From Halomonas sp. MCCC 1A13316 (GTDB lineage: Bacteria > Pseudomonadota > Gammaproteobacteria > Pseudomonadales > Halomonadaceae): a DNA stretch of 64,000 nucleotides. Of this stretch, positions 20,325 through 29,487 are shown one piece after another. The notes under the pieces were generated by a model. The model saw only the letters and a list, made by a program, of their open reading frames with translations, was not told the DNA's origin and searched no databases. Each line of letters opens with the position of its first letter. Position 1 is the stretch's first letter. The stretch covers positions 992,001-1,056,000 of the forward strand of contig NZ_CP053382.1 in NCBI RefSeq assembly GCF_014931605.1, given 5' to 3'. Made by a program: the position numbers and the translations under genes.

Positions 20325-21308
20325 ATGGCCACGACTCAGACCGTGACCCCATCCATCAAGCGAGAGCGTCGCGCCAACCTGCGTCGCAATGCCTTCTATC
20401 TGGTGCTGATCGCGATCGGCCTGGTGGCGCCTTTCTTCGCCTATCCAGTGTTCCTGATGAAGGTGTTGTGCTTCGCCCTGTTCGCCTGCGCCTTCAACCT
20501 ATTGCTGGGCTATGCCGGCCTGCTCTCATTCGGCCATGCGGCGTTCCTGGCTACCGGTGGCTACGTGACAGGCTACCTGCTGTCGAGCTATCCGGCGCTG
20601 ACCCCGGAAGTGGGCATACTGGCAGGTACGGCCGCCGCCGTGGTGTTAGGGGCCATCTTCGGTGCCTTGTCGATCCGACGGCAGGGCATCTACTTCGCTA
20701 TGGTCACCCTGGCCTTGGCACAGTTGGTGTTCTTCTTCTACATACAGGCGCCCTTTACCGGCGGCGAAGATGGCCTGCATGGCGTGCCGCGCGGCGAACT
20801 GCTTGGCTTTATCAGCCTGAGCAATAGCCTGGCAATGTATTACTTCGTCTTTGCGGTCTTCCTGTTCGGCTTTGCCCTGATCCAGCGTACCGTGCACTCG
20901 CCGTTCGGCCAGGTACTCAAGGCGATCCGCGAGAACGAGCCGCGTGCCGTTTCGCTCGGCTACAACGTCGATGCCTACAAGCTGGTGGCGTTCATCCTCT
21001 CTGCGGGCCTGGCCGGCCTGGCCGGCTCCACCAAGACGCTGGTGTTCCAGCTCGCCTCGCTGACCGATGCCCATTGGCACATGTCAGGCGAGGTGATCCT
21101 GATGACGCTGCTCGGCGGCGTTGGCACGCTGTTCGGTCCGATGGTAGGGGCAGGGCTGGTAGTCAGCCTGCAGCACTTGCTTGCGCAGTCGCCACTGGGC
21201 AACTGGGTGGGGCCGATCCTGGGCGCCATTTTCGTTCTCTGCGTGCTCAGCTTCCGCAGCGGCATCGTGGGCGAGGCAGTGAAGATGTATCGCAAGAACT
21301 TTAAGTAA
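20325..21308 (+). CDS. Branched-chain amino acid-type ABC transporter permease (LivM-like)
   Basis: 327 residues, about nine membrane spans. LivM family blocks: NLLLGYAGLLSFGHAAFLATG and the coupling loop SPFGQVLKAIRENEPRAVSLGYN (both shortened here). Last gene of the operon, followed by an intrinsic terminator 20 bases beyond its stop. Confidence 0.92.
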   Translation: MATTQTVTPSIKRERRANLRRNAFYLVLIAIGLVAPFFAYPVFLMKVLCFALFACAFNLLLGYAGLLSFGHAAFLATGGYVTGYLLSSYPALTPEVGILAGTAAAVVLGAIFGALSIRRQGIYFAMVTLALAQLVFFFYIQAPFTGGEDGLHGVPRGELLGFISLSNSLAMYYFVFAVFLFGFALIQRTVHSPFGQVLKAIRENEPRAVSLGYNVDAYKLVAFILSAGLAGLAGSTKTLVFQLASLTDAHWHMSGEVILMTLLGGVGTLFGPMVGAGLVVSLQHLLAQSPLGNWVGPILGAIFVLCVLSFRSGIVGEAVKMYRKNFK

Positions 21309-21328
21309 CGATTGGCAAGCCTCTTCCT

Positions 21329-21352
21329 GGCGCCCTGCGGGGTGCCTTTTTT
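21329..21352 (+). terminator. Intrinsic terminator of the ABC operon
   Basis: GGCGCC pairs with GGTGCC (one G-T) plus one inner pair, followed by six T residues. The T-run abuts the stop codon of the convergent LysR gene. Confidence 0.8.
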
Positions 21353-22256
21353 ATTCCCTCGTCAACGAGCAGGCTTGCTCCAGGCTGGCGGGTAGATGCT
21401 CGACCAGGTAATCGACGAACTGGCGCACCTTGGCGGCATGCTGGCGATGCCTTGGCATGACCGCCCACACTCCCGCATCGCGGCACTGAAAGCTGGAGAG
21501 CACTTCGATCAGCTCGCCGCTGGCAAGATAAGGCATGACGTAATAGTCGGGCAGTTGCGCCAACCCCAGCCCCTTGAGCGCCGCATCCAGCAGCGCGAGC
21601 CCCGAATTGGCCTGCCAGGGTCCTTGCACGCGAATATCGCGGTGCAATCCCTCGATGTCGAAGCGCCAGTGGTCGCGGGTACCGATCAGGCAGCGGTGAT
21701 GCATGAGTTCCGCTACCGAGTGCGGCTGCGAGATGCCCTGGAAGTAAGCGGGGGACGCGACGACGTATTCGTGCCGCTCGCACAGGCGGCGCGCCACCAG
21801 CGTTGAGTCCTGCAGCGTACCCATGCGAATGACCACGTCGTAGCCTTCGTCGATCACGTTCACCTGACGGTTGGTCAGGTGAAGGCGCATCTCGAGCTGA
21901 GGGTGCAGGCGCAGGAAGTCATTCACCAGGGGGGCGAGGAAACGCTCGCCGAAGGTAGTGGCACAGCTGAGGCGAAGTACGCCGTGGGGCAACTCCTGCA
22001 GGCTCTGCAAGGCGTTTTCGGCTTCGCGAAAGCCGTCGAGCAGTTCGCGGCAGCGCGCATAGTAGCGTTCGCCGGCATCGGTAAGGTGAATTTGACGTGT
22101 GGTGCGGTAAAGCAGGGGCAAGCCAAGCTCTTGCTCGAGCTGGGCCACCTGTCGACTGATATGTGAATTGGAAACTTGAAGTTGTCGTGCCGCTGCGGCG
22201 AAAGTGCCAAGACGGACGACTTCCACGAAAGCCTCGATGCCATCCCAGTGAGCCAT
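21351..22256 (-). CDS. LysR-family regulator next to formaldehyde detoxification genes
   Basis: 301 residues from the start at 22256 (MAHWDGIEAFVEVV), with GGGG five bases upstream; an in-frame ATG at 22277 adds seven residues. Helix-turn-helix TFAAAARQLQVSNSHISRQV is of the CrgA/DhcR-like group, with effector domain LRLSCATTFGERFLAPLV. Divergent from the class III alcohol dehydrogenase gene across a 125-base region, so it likely controls that pair, perhaps sensing formaldehyde or its glutathione adduct. The regulator in E. coli (FrmR) is a different family. Confidence 0.85.
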   Translation of the reverse strand: MAHWDGIEAFVEVVRLGTFAAAARQLQVSNSHISRQVAQLEQELGLPLLYRTTRQIHLTDAGERYYARCRELLDGFREAENALQSLQELPHGVLRLSCATTFGERFLAPLVNDFLRLHPQLEMRLHLTNRQVNVIDEGYDVVIRMGTLQDSTLVARRLCERHEYVVASPAYFQGISQPHSVAELMHHRCLIGTRDHWRFDIEGLHRDIRVQGPWQANSGLALLDAALKGLGLAQLPDYYVMPYLASGELIEVLSSFQCRDAGVWAVMPRHRQHAAKVRQFVDYLVEHLPASLEQACSLTRE

Positions 22257-22258
22257 AG

Positions 22259-23491
<1,233 letters not shown>

Positions 23492-23586
23492 CAGACGCTT
23501 GGTGCCGCGCGGCTGACATACGTGTCCGCAACAGTGCGTAGGGCCTGGTAAGCTGCCCGTTGAGGGTGACCGTAAGGAGACCGACC

Positions 23587-24441
23587 ATGACCATGACCGA
23601 GAATCTCGAGCCGGTATCGAGCAACAAGAGCTTCGGCGGCTGGCACAAGCGCTACCGGCATCGTTCGCGGGCGCTGGATTGCGAGATGGAGTTCGCCATC
23701 TATCTGCCACCTCAGGCCGAGACCGAGCGCGTACCGCTTCTGTGGTGGCTGTCGGGGCTGACCTGCACCGACGAGAACTTCATGCAGAAGGCGGGGGCGC
23801 ATCGTGTGGCGGCTGAGCTCGGCATTGCCATCGTCTGTCCCGATACCAGCCCGCGAGGTACTGATCTCCCGGGCGAGCACGATAGCTATGACTTCGGTTC
23901 GGGGGCGGGTTTCTATGTCAATGCCACCCAGGAGCCCTGGAAACAGCACTATCGGATGTACGACTACGTGGCCGAGGAACTGCCCTCGGTGGTGCGCCAG
24001 CATTTTCCGGTCAATGGCCGGGAAGCGATCAGCGGCCACTCGATGGGGGGACACGGTGCGCTCACCCTGGCGCTGCGCCGCCCGGGGCATTACCGCTCGG
24101 TGTCGGCTTTCTCACCCATCGTCAATCCCACCCAGTGCCCTTGGGGCCGCAAGGCCTTCCGCGAATACCTGGGCGACGATCCCGGTTCCTGGACACAGTA
24201 CGATGCCTGCGAGTTGGTGGCCAAAGGCGCCTCGAGCCAGCATCTCTTCATCGACCAGGGAGAGGCGGACCAGTTCCTGGAGGAGCAACTCAAGCCAGAG
24301 CGCCTCGAGGCGGTGTGCGAAGAACACGATCACCCCCTGACGCTGCGTCGTCAGCCGGGGTATGATCATAGCTATTTCTTCATCGCCACCTTCATCGAGG
24401 ATCACCTGCGTTACCATGCCGAGCATCTCCACAAGCGCTGA
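23587..24441 (+). CDS. fghA: S-formylglutathione hydrolase
   Basis: Esterase-D family alpha/beta hydrolase completing formaldehyde detoxification by releasing formate and glutathione. The start at 23587 follows AAGGAGA and gives 284 residues. Nucleophile elbow SGHSMGGHGAL; N-terminal LWWLSGLTCTDENF and PDTSPRG blocks typical of the family; catalytic histidine in YDHSYFF near the C-terminus. Lies 95 bases after the dehydrogenase and is probably co-transcribed. Confidence 0.95.
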   Translation: MTMTENLEPVSSNKSFGGWHKRYRHRSRALDCEMEFAIYLPPQAETERVPLLWWLSGLTCTDENFMQKAGAHRVAAELGIAIVCPDTSPRGTDLPGEHDSYDFGSGAGFYVNATQEPWKQHYRMYDYVAEELPSVVRQHFPVNGREAISGHSMGGHGALTLALRRPGHYRSVSAFSPIVNPTQCPWGRKAFREYLGDDPGSWTQYDACELVAKGASSQHLFIDQGEADQFLEEQLKPERLEAVCEEHDHPLTLRRQPGYDHSYFFIATFIEDHLRYHAEHLHKR

Positions 24442-24465
24442 GCGCTCCATCCGCCAGGGTGGTGC

Positions 24466-25179
24466 ATGATCCGGGACTTGTTGTATCGCGCGCTACGTTG
24501 GGCGGCCCTTGTCGGGGCCGCCTTCGTCGTACTGTCCATTATCATGGTGATCTTGCTGCGCTTTGTGCCCGTATACGGCTCCATGGTAATGCTCGAACGC
24601 AAGGTCGAGGCGTGGGCGGCCGGTGAATCTCTGCCCATCCGGCATCAGTGGCGCCCTTGGGAGGAGCTCTCCGGCCATGCCAAGCTCGCGGTGATCGCCG
24701 CCGAGGATCAGCGCTTTGCCGTTCACCATGGGTTCGATGTGGACGAGATGCGCCGGGCCTGGGAGGCGAGCCGCAACGGGGAGCGCCTGCGTGGGGCCAG
24801 CACCATCAGTCAGCAGACCGCCAAGAACCTGTTCCTGTGGACGGGACGCAACTGGGTGCGCAAGGGAGTCGAAGCCTGGTTCACCGTGCTGATCGAGGCG
24901 CTGTGGCCGAAGCAGCGTATCCTCGAGGTCTATCTCAATATCGTCGAGTGGGACCATGGTGTGTTCGGCCTGGAGGCTGCCGGCCAGCACTACTTCGGGG
25001 TTTCCGCCGATCGCTTGAGCGAGGTGCAAGCCAGCCGCCTGGCGGCGATCTTGCCCAATCCCAGGGCCTGGGACGCCAGCCGGCCTGGGCCACACGTGGC
25101 AAGCCGCAGCCAATGGATTCGCCAGCAGATGCGTAACCTCGGTGGGGCAAGCTATCTCGAACAGCTGTCGAGTGATTGA
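24466..25179 (+). CDS. mtgA: Monofunctional biosynthetic peptidoglycan transglycosylase
   Basis: Polymerises lipid II into glycan strands; GT51 family, one N-terminal membrane anchor (about residues 10-35). Motifs: AEDQRFAVHHGFD with the catalytic Glu, GASTISQQTAKNLFLW, RKGVEAWFTVLIE, and KQRILEVYLNIVEW. 237 residues, no transpeptidase domain, as expected for MtgA. Confidence 0.95.
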   Translation: MIRDLLYRALRWAALVGAAFVVLSIIMVILLRFVPVYGSMVMLERKVEAWAAGESLPIRHQWRPWEELSGHAKLAVIAAEDQRFAVHHGFDVDEMRRAWEASRNGERLRGASTISQQTAKNLFLWTGRNWVRKGVEAWFTVLIEALWPKQRILEVYLNIVEWDHGVFGLEAAGQHYFGVSADRLSEVQASRLAAILPNPRAWDASRPGPHVASRSQWIRQQMRNLGGASYLEQLSSD

Positions 25180-25210
25180 AGGAGGCGCTTGTCAACCGGT
25201 TCGGCCAACG

Positions 25211-26113
25211 CTAGCGGCGTGCCGCGAGAACCACGCCCAGGATGGTAATGGCCATACCGACCAGTGCCATCGGCGGCAGGCGTTCGTCGAACAGCAACCA
25301 GGCCTGTAGCGCCGTGACAGGCGGCACAAGGTAAAAAAGGCTGGCTACGCGCGAGGCTTCGCCGCGCCGAATCAGCGCCATCAGCAGCAGAATGGCAGCG
25401 ATGGAAAGGACCAGTACCAGCCAGCCCAAGGTCAGCATGAAAGTCGGTGTCCACTCGATGTGGCGCTTTTCGAGCAGCAGGGCACCGAGGCCGAGCACTG
25501 CGCTGGCGGAGAGATACTGCACTACCGTGCCCGAGAGCAGCGGCATGCCGGTGCAGAAGCGCTTCTGGTAGAGCGTGCCCAAAGTAATGCCCGCCAGGGC
25601 GACGAGGACGCAAGCCAGGGCAGCGAAACCGAAGCCCTGGAACAGGGCGGCACCCGGATCGAGCTTACTGCCCAGTACCATGGCGATGCCGGCCAGCCCC
25701 AGGGCCAACCCAAGCCATTGGACGGCAGTGATGCGCTCGCCCAGCAGCGGGCCTGCCAGAGTGGCAGTCAGCAGCGGCTGCAGGCCGACCAGTAGCGCCG
25801 TTAGGCCTGCCGGCATGCCTAGATAGATACCGTAGAACACACCGCCCAGATAGGCTGCATGGACCAGCAGGCCTGATACGGCAATATGTCCTCTCAGTCT
25901 CCAGCTTGTCGGCCAACCGCTCCCCATCAGTTTCACCAGAGGAGCCAGCAGGGCGAGCGTCAGCACGAAGCGAACGAACAGGAAGGTGAAGGGCTCGGCG
26001 TGGGGCAGGCCGAACTTGGCGCCAATGAACCCGGTACTCCACAGAGCAACGAACAGCACCGGCATGCTGGCCAGCAGCGCGGCGTCGAGACGAGAGTTGG
26101 CGGACGACGTCAT
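25211..26113 (-). CDS. EamA/DMT-family inner-membrane transporter
   Basis: 300 residues with about ten membrane spans in two repeats. WSTGFIGAKFGL and GMPAGLTALLVGLQPLLTA are EamA-domain features; the repeat is seen again at LSGTVVQYLSASAVLG and SLFYLVPPVTALQAWLLF. Drug/metabolite exporter superfamily; substrate not deducible. Converges with mtgA, and is divergent from the DUF4168 gene. Confidence 0.88.
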   Translation of the reverse strand: MTSSANSRLDAALLASMPVLFVALWSTGFIGAKFGLPHAEPFTFLFVRFVLTLALLAPLVKLMGSGWPTSWRLRGHIAVSGLLVHAAYLGGVFYGIYLGMPAGLTALLVGLQPLLTATLAGPLLGERITAVQWLGLALGLAGIAMVLGSKLDPGAALFQGFGFAALACVLVALAGITLGTLYQKRFCTGMPLLSGTVVQYLSASAVLGLGALLLEKRHIEWTPTFMLTLGWLVLVLSIAAILLLMALIRRGEASRVASLFYLVPPVTALQAWLLFDERLPPMALVGMAITILGVVLAARR

Positions 26114-26243
26114 GAAAGCGGTCCTTATGCACAGACAATCGGGCTGTTGAAGATACGTGTTCGGCGGAACGGGCGAAAGCTAGCAGGTTAACTTTTTATC
26201 GAAGCGTTTCGGCTATGAGGTGTATAGCCTATGATTTTTTACG

Positions 26244-26256
26244 TTATGTAACATAA
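26244..26256. promoter_or_regulatory. Short perfect inverted repeat in an AT-rich upstream region
   Basis: TTATGT-A-ACATAA, a 13-base symmetric site inside an AT-rich patch flanked by T and A runs, about 70 bases upstream of the DUF4168 gene. A protein-binding site is plausible; no assignment is possible. Confidence 0.3.
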
Positions 26257-26326
26257 AAAACTGAACTCCATTCGTTCCCTTCCGTCAGACTTCCTACATT
26301 CACAGCAACACCCCTTGGAGGTATTC

Positions 26327-26716
26327 ATGCAACGGATGACTGCACTGTTCTCGGCCGCCCTGCTCGCCGCCGGGTTGATGACCGTACAGGCGCACGCTCA
26401 GCAGGAGCCCGCCCAGGATCCTGCCGGCCAGCCGCAAGCGCAGGCACCCGCACAGGACTTCTCCGATGATCAGCTGCAGCAGTTTGCCGATGCCTCCCAG
26501 GAAATCGCTGTGATTTCGCAGGAGTACACCGAGCGTCTGCATGCGGCCGAAGACGAGCAGACCCAGCAGGAAGTGCGCATGGAAGCCAACGACAAGATGG
26601 TCGAAGTCGTCGAGGAGAATGGCCTCGACGTGGATACATTCAACGCCATTGGTCATGCGATCCAGCAGGATCCTGAGCTGATGCAACGCGTGCAGCAGAT
26701 GGCCGAGCAGTCGTAA
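26327..26716 (+). CDS. Exported DUF4168-type protein
   Basis: 129 residues; ATG at 26327 with TTGGAGG five bases upstream. Signal peptide about residues 1-24 (cleavage after AHA), then a Gln/Pro/Ala-rich linker, then the DUF4168-like core (DDQLQQFADASQEIAVISQ and VEENGLDVDTFNAIGHAIQQ, shown in part). The core is predominantly helical and acidic. Function unknown; a periplasmic protein expressed as a single gene, with its own terminator. Confidence 0.8.
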   Translation: MQRMTALFSAALLAAGLMTVQAHAQQEPAQDPAGQPQAQAPAQDFSDDQLQQFADASQEIAVISQEYTERLHAAEDEQTQQEVRMEANDKMVEVVEENGLDVDTFNAIGHAIQQDPELMQRVQQMAEQS

Positions 26717-26740
26717 ATCGATCTGCGCCATCCAAGCGAG

Positions 26741-26767
26741 AAAGGCCACCCGCGGGTGGCCTTTCTT
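26741..26767 (+). terminator. Palindromic terminator of the DUF4168 gene
   Basis: A perfect 24-base palindrome (26741-26764) centred on CCGCGG, beginning AAAGGCCACC and ending in CTTT, followed by CTT. 24 bases after the stop. Confidence 0.8.
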
Positions 26768-26842
26768 GTGTCGGGAGTCTATGGCGCTCTACCCTCAAGG
26801 GTATGATGGTTGCTTAGCATCGCCAGTGGAGCCTGACAGGAC

Positions 26843-28756
26843 ATGGACGCGGAACTACTCGAAATTCGGCAGCACATGGGGCGCTTTCCTCCCTTCGATG
26901 TCCTCGACGATGAGCTGTTGGACAGCGTGGCCGGGCAGGTCGAGGTGAGTTATTTCAAGGCCGGCTCCGACATACTCCAGCTCGACCAGGAACTTCATGA
27001 GCTTTGCTATATTCGTAGCGGGGCGGTGGAGGTTCGGCGGCGTACGGGTGATCTCTACGATCGTCTGGGCGAGGGCGACATCTTTGGCCATTTCAGTCTG
27101 CTGAGAAACAATCGGGTGCGCTTTCCAGCCCGCGCGTTGGAAGACACCCTGATCTACCACATCCCCGAGACGGTCTTTCAGCACCTTTGCGAAGCCGACG
27201 AAAATTTCGCCGATTTCGTAGAGCTGGAGCGCCCGCGGCTGGAAGCGGCGGTGGAGGAGCACAAGAAAGCCAACGACATGATGATCACACGGGTACGCAA
27301 GCTGCTTACGCGCTACCCGGTGATGGTTGAAGCGGGTGCGTCGGTACAGGAGGCGGCACGCCAGATTACCGAAGCCCAGGCCTCGGCGGCGTTGATTCTC
27401 GACGAGCCGGACGGCGACCCGCGGTATACCTTCGCCGACAGCGAGGATCGCCCTTGGCGCCTACGCGGCATCCTGACCGACAGCGATTTTCGAACCCGTA
27501 TCGTGGCAGAGGGGCTATCGCCGGATACGCCCGTGGGCGAGCTGGCGAGCGGACGGCTGATCACCATCCAATCGGACGAGTCGGTGCACGAGGCCATGCT
27601 GTGCATGCTGCGCAATAACATCCACCATTTGCCGGTGCTGTATCGGCGCCGTCCGGTGGGGATCGTTCATCTGTCCGATATTATCCGCTACGAGACCCAC
27701 AGCAGCCTGTATCTTGTCAGCAATATCTTTCATCAGTCCAGCATCGAGGGGTTGGCTCGGTTGGCGCCCGACGTGCGTGCCGCATTCATGCGCATGGTGG
27801 AGGAGGGGGCCAACTCGCAGATGGTTGGGAGCGCCCTGTCCACCATCGGCCGCAGCTTCGTGCGTCGCCTGCTGGAACTGGCCGAGGAAGCGCTGGGGCC
27901 GCCGCCAGTGGCGTACTGCTTCATGGTCAATGGATCCATGGCGCGCAACGAGCAGACCGTCGTCACCGACCAGGACAATGCCCTGATTCTCGCCGACGAT
28001 TTCGAGCCAGCGCAGCACGATGCCTATTTCCTTGCCCTGGCACAGTTCGTCAGTGATGGCCTGGCGGCCTGCGGCTATGCCTACTGCAAGGGCGAGGTGA
28101 TGGCGACCAATCCCCAGTGGCGCCAGCCCGTGTCGGTCTGGAAGCGTTATTTCAACGAGTGGATAGAGTCGCCGACACCGGAGCGGCTACTGCACTGCTC
28201 GATTTTCTTCGATCTCGACAGCGCCTATGGCGAGGAAGCGTACGTCGAGCAACTGCAGGATGTAATTGCCACAAAGGCGCCGGATAGCCCCCGCTTCCTG
28301 GCCGCCATGGCACGTAACGCATTGAATCGAAAGCCACCGCTGGGCTTCTTTCGTACCTTCGTGATGGAGAAAGATGGCAAGCACAATAATTCGATCAATC
28401 TCAAGCGCCGGGGAACGGCCCCGTTAGTCGATCTGATCCGTGTCCATGCGCTGGCTTGCGGCTCGCGTGCCCAGAACAGCTTCGAGCGGCTGGACGACAT
28501 CGCCGCCACACAACTGCTGGCTCCAGGCGTCGGCGACAAGCTGCGCTACGCCATGGAGCTACTCTCCATGGTGCGGCTACGTCATCAGGTCTTCGACCTG
28601 CAGCATGAGCATGAGCCGGACAACAACATCGAGCCGGAAAACGTCGCCGACAATGAGCGCCATCACTTGAAGGATGCTTTCCAGGTACTGAGCCATGCTC
28701 AGAAATTCTTGAAATATCGCTATCCGGTGCCGGCACACTCTGGCCGAGCGCGCTGA
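26843..28756 (+). CDS. Cyclic-nucleotide-binding/CBS/DUF294 nucleotidyltransferase-like protein
   Basis: 637 residues. Domain order: cNMP-binding domain (about 15-130; GSDILQLDQELHELCYIRSG, then GEGDIFGHFSLL), CBS pair (about 155-290; LRGILTDSDFRTRIV and RPVGIVHLSDIIRY), DUF294 nucleotidyltransferase-like (about 320-460; MVNGSMARNEQTVVTDQDN with the GS-x10-DxD pattern), and DUF294 C-terminal substrate-binding domain (about 490-630). The family resembles GlnD-type uridylyltransferases and is thought to be a signalling regulator. Followed 3 bases later by a DnaQ-like exonuclease, a pairing I recall from other proteobacteria. Confidence 0.9.
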   Translation: MDAELLEIRQHMGRFPPFDVLDDELLDSVAGQVEVSYFKAGSDILQLDQELHELCYIRSGAVEVRRRTGDLYDRLGEGDIFGHFSLLRNNRVRFPARALEDTLIYHIPETVFQHLCEADENFADFVELERPRLEAAVEEHKKANDMMITRVRKLLTRYPVMVEAGASVQEAARQITEAQASAALILDEPDGDPRYTFADSEDRPWRLRGILTDSDFRTRIVAEGLSPDTPVGELASGRLITIQSDESVHEAMLCMLRNNIHHLPVLYRRRPVGIVHLSDIIRYETHSSLYLVSNIFHQSSIEGLARLAPDVRAAFMRMVEEGANSQMVGSALSTIGRSFVRRLLELAEEALGPPPVAYCFMVNGSMARNEQTVVTDQDNALILADDFEPAQHDAYFLALAQFVSDGLAACGYAYCKGEVMATNPQWRQPVSVWKRYFNEWIESPTPERLLHCSIFFDLDSAYGEEAYVEQLQDVIATKAPDSPRFLAAMARNALNRKPPLGFFRTFVMEKDGKHNNSINLKRRGTAPLVDLIRVHALACGSRAQNSFERLDDIAATQLLAPGVGDKLRYAMELLSMVRLRHQVFDLQHEHEPDNNIEPENVADNERHHLKDAFQVLSHAQKFLKYRYPVPAHSGRAR

Positions 28757-28759
28757 GCC

Positions 28760-29485
28760 ATGCTATCTCATCGATTGACTGCGCGCTCGCAGGGACACGA
28801 GTGGCCCTCCTACCTGCAGCGCCGGGCGGCGGAAGTACAAGATCCTTCGCTGCAGGCGTTCTTCGCAGCGGGCTGTCCCGCTCCAGAGACACCCATCGGC
28901 GAGGCGCCGCTGGTGGCCCTGGACCTGGAAACCACCGGCCTCGACGTGCAGCGACATGCCATCGTCAGCATCGGCCTGGTTCCCTTTAACCTGAGCCGAA
29001 TCCCTGTGGCCGAGCGGCGCTACTGGGTGGTGCGCCCCAGCCGCCCGCTGTCCGAGACCTCGATAACCTATCACCACATCACGCACTCTGAAGTGGCCCA
29101 GGCGCCCGACCTGGAAGAGGTCCTGCCCGAGCTGCTCGAGGCACTGGCGGGGCGGGTCGTCGTGGTGCACTTCCGACACATCGAGCGACCCTTTCTCGAT
29201 GAGGCGATCAAGGCGCGGCTGGGAGAGGGGATTCGGTTTCCGATGATCGATACCATGTCGCTGGAAGCCCGGCTGCATCGGCTTTCGCTGTGGTCGCGCC
29301 TGAGGCGCTGGATGCGGCGGCCACCCGTTTCGATACGCCTGGGCGACAGTCGTCGGCGCTATGGGTTGCCTGATTACCAGGGGCACCATGCCATGGTCGA
29401 CGCACTGGCAACGGCCGAATTGTTCCAGGCTCAAGTGGCGAGGCACTACGATCCCACGCATCCTGTCAGCGCGCTATGGACCTAG
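28760..29485 (+). CDS. DEDDh 3'-5' exonuclease (DnaQ-like)
   Basis: 241 residues. Exo I motif ALDLETTGLD (Asp and Glu), Exo II around VVVHFRHIERPFLD, Exo III GHHAMVDALAT with the proton-relay histidine: a complete DEDDh set. An N-terminal extension of about 50 residues precedes the exonuclease fold. Begins 3 bases after the DUF294 gene and is certainly in the same transcript. Resembles the PolC/epsilon-type exonucleases found beside DUF294 proteins; the substrate is unknown. Confidence 0.88.
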   Translation: MLSHRLTARSQGHEWPSYLQRRAAEVQDPSLQAFFAAGCPAPETPIGEAPLVALDLETTGLDVQRHAIVSIGLVPFNLSRIPVAERRYWVVRPSRPLSETSITYHHITHSEVAQAPDLEEVLPELLEALAGRVVVVHFRHIERPFLDEAIKARLGEGIRFPMIDTMSLEARLHRLSLWSRLRRWMRRPPVSIRLGDSRRRYGLPDYQGHHAMVDALATAELFQAQVARHYDPTHPVSALWT

Positions 29486-29487
29486 CC

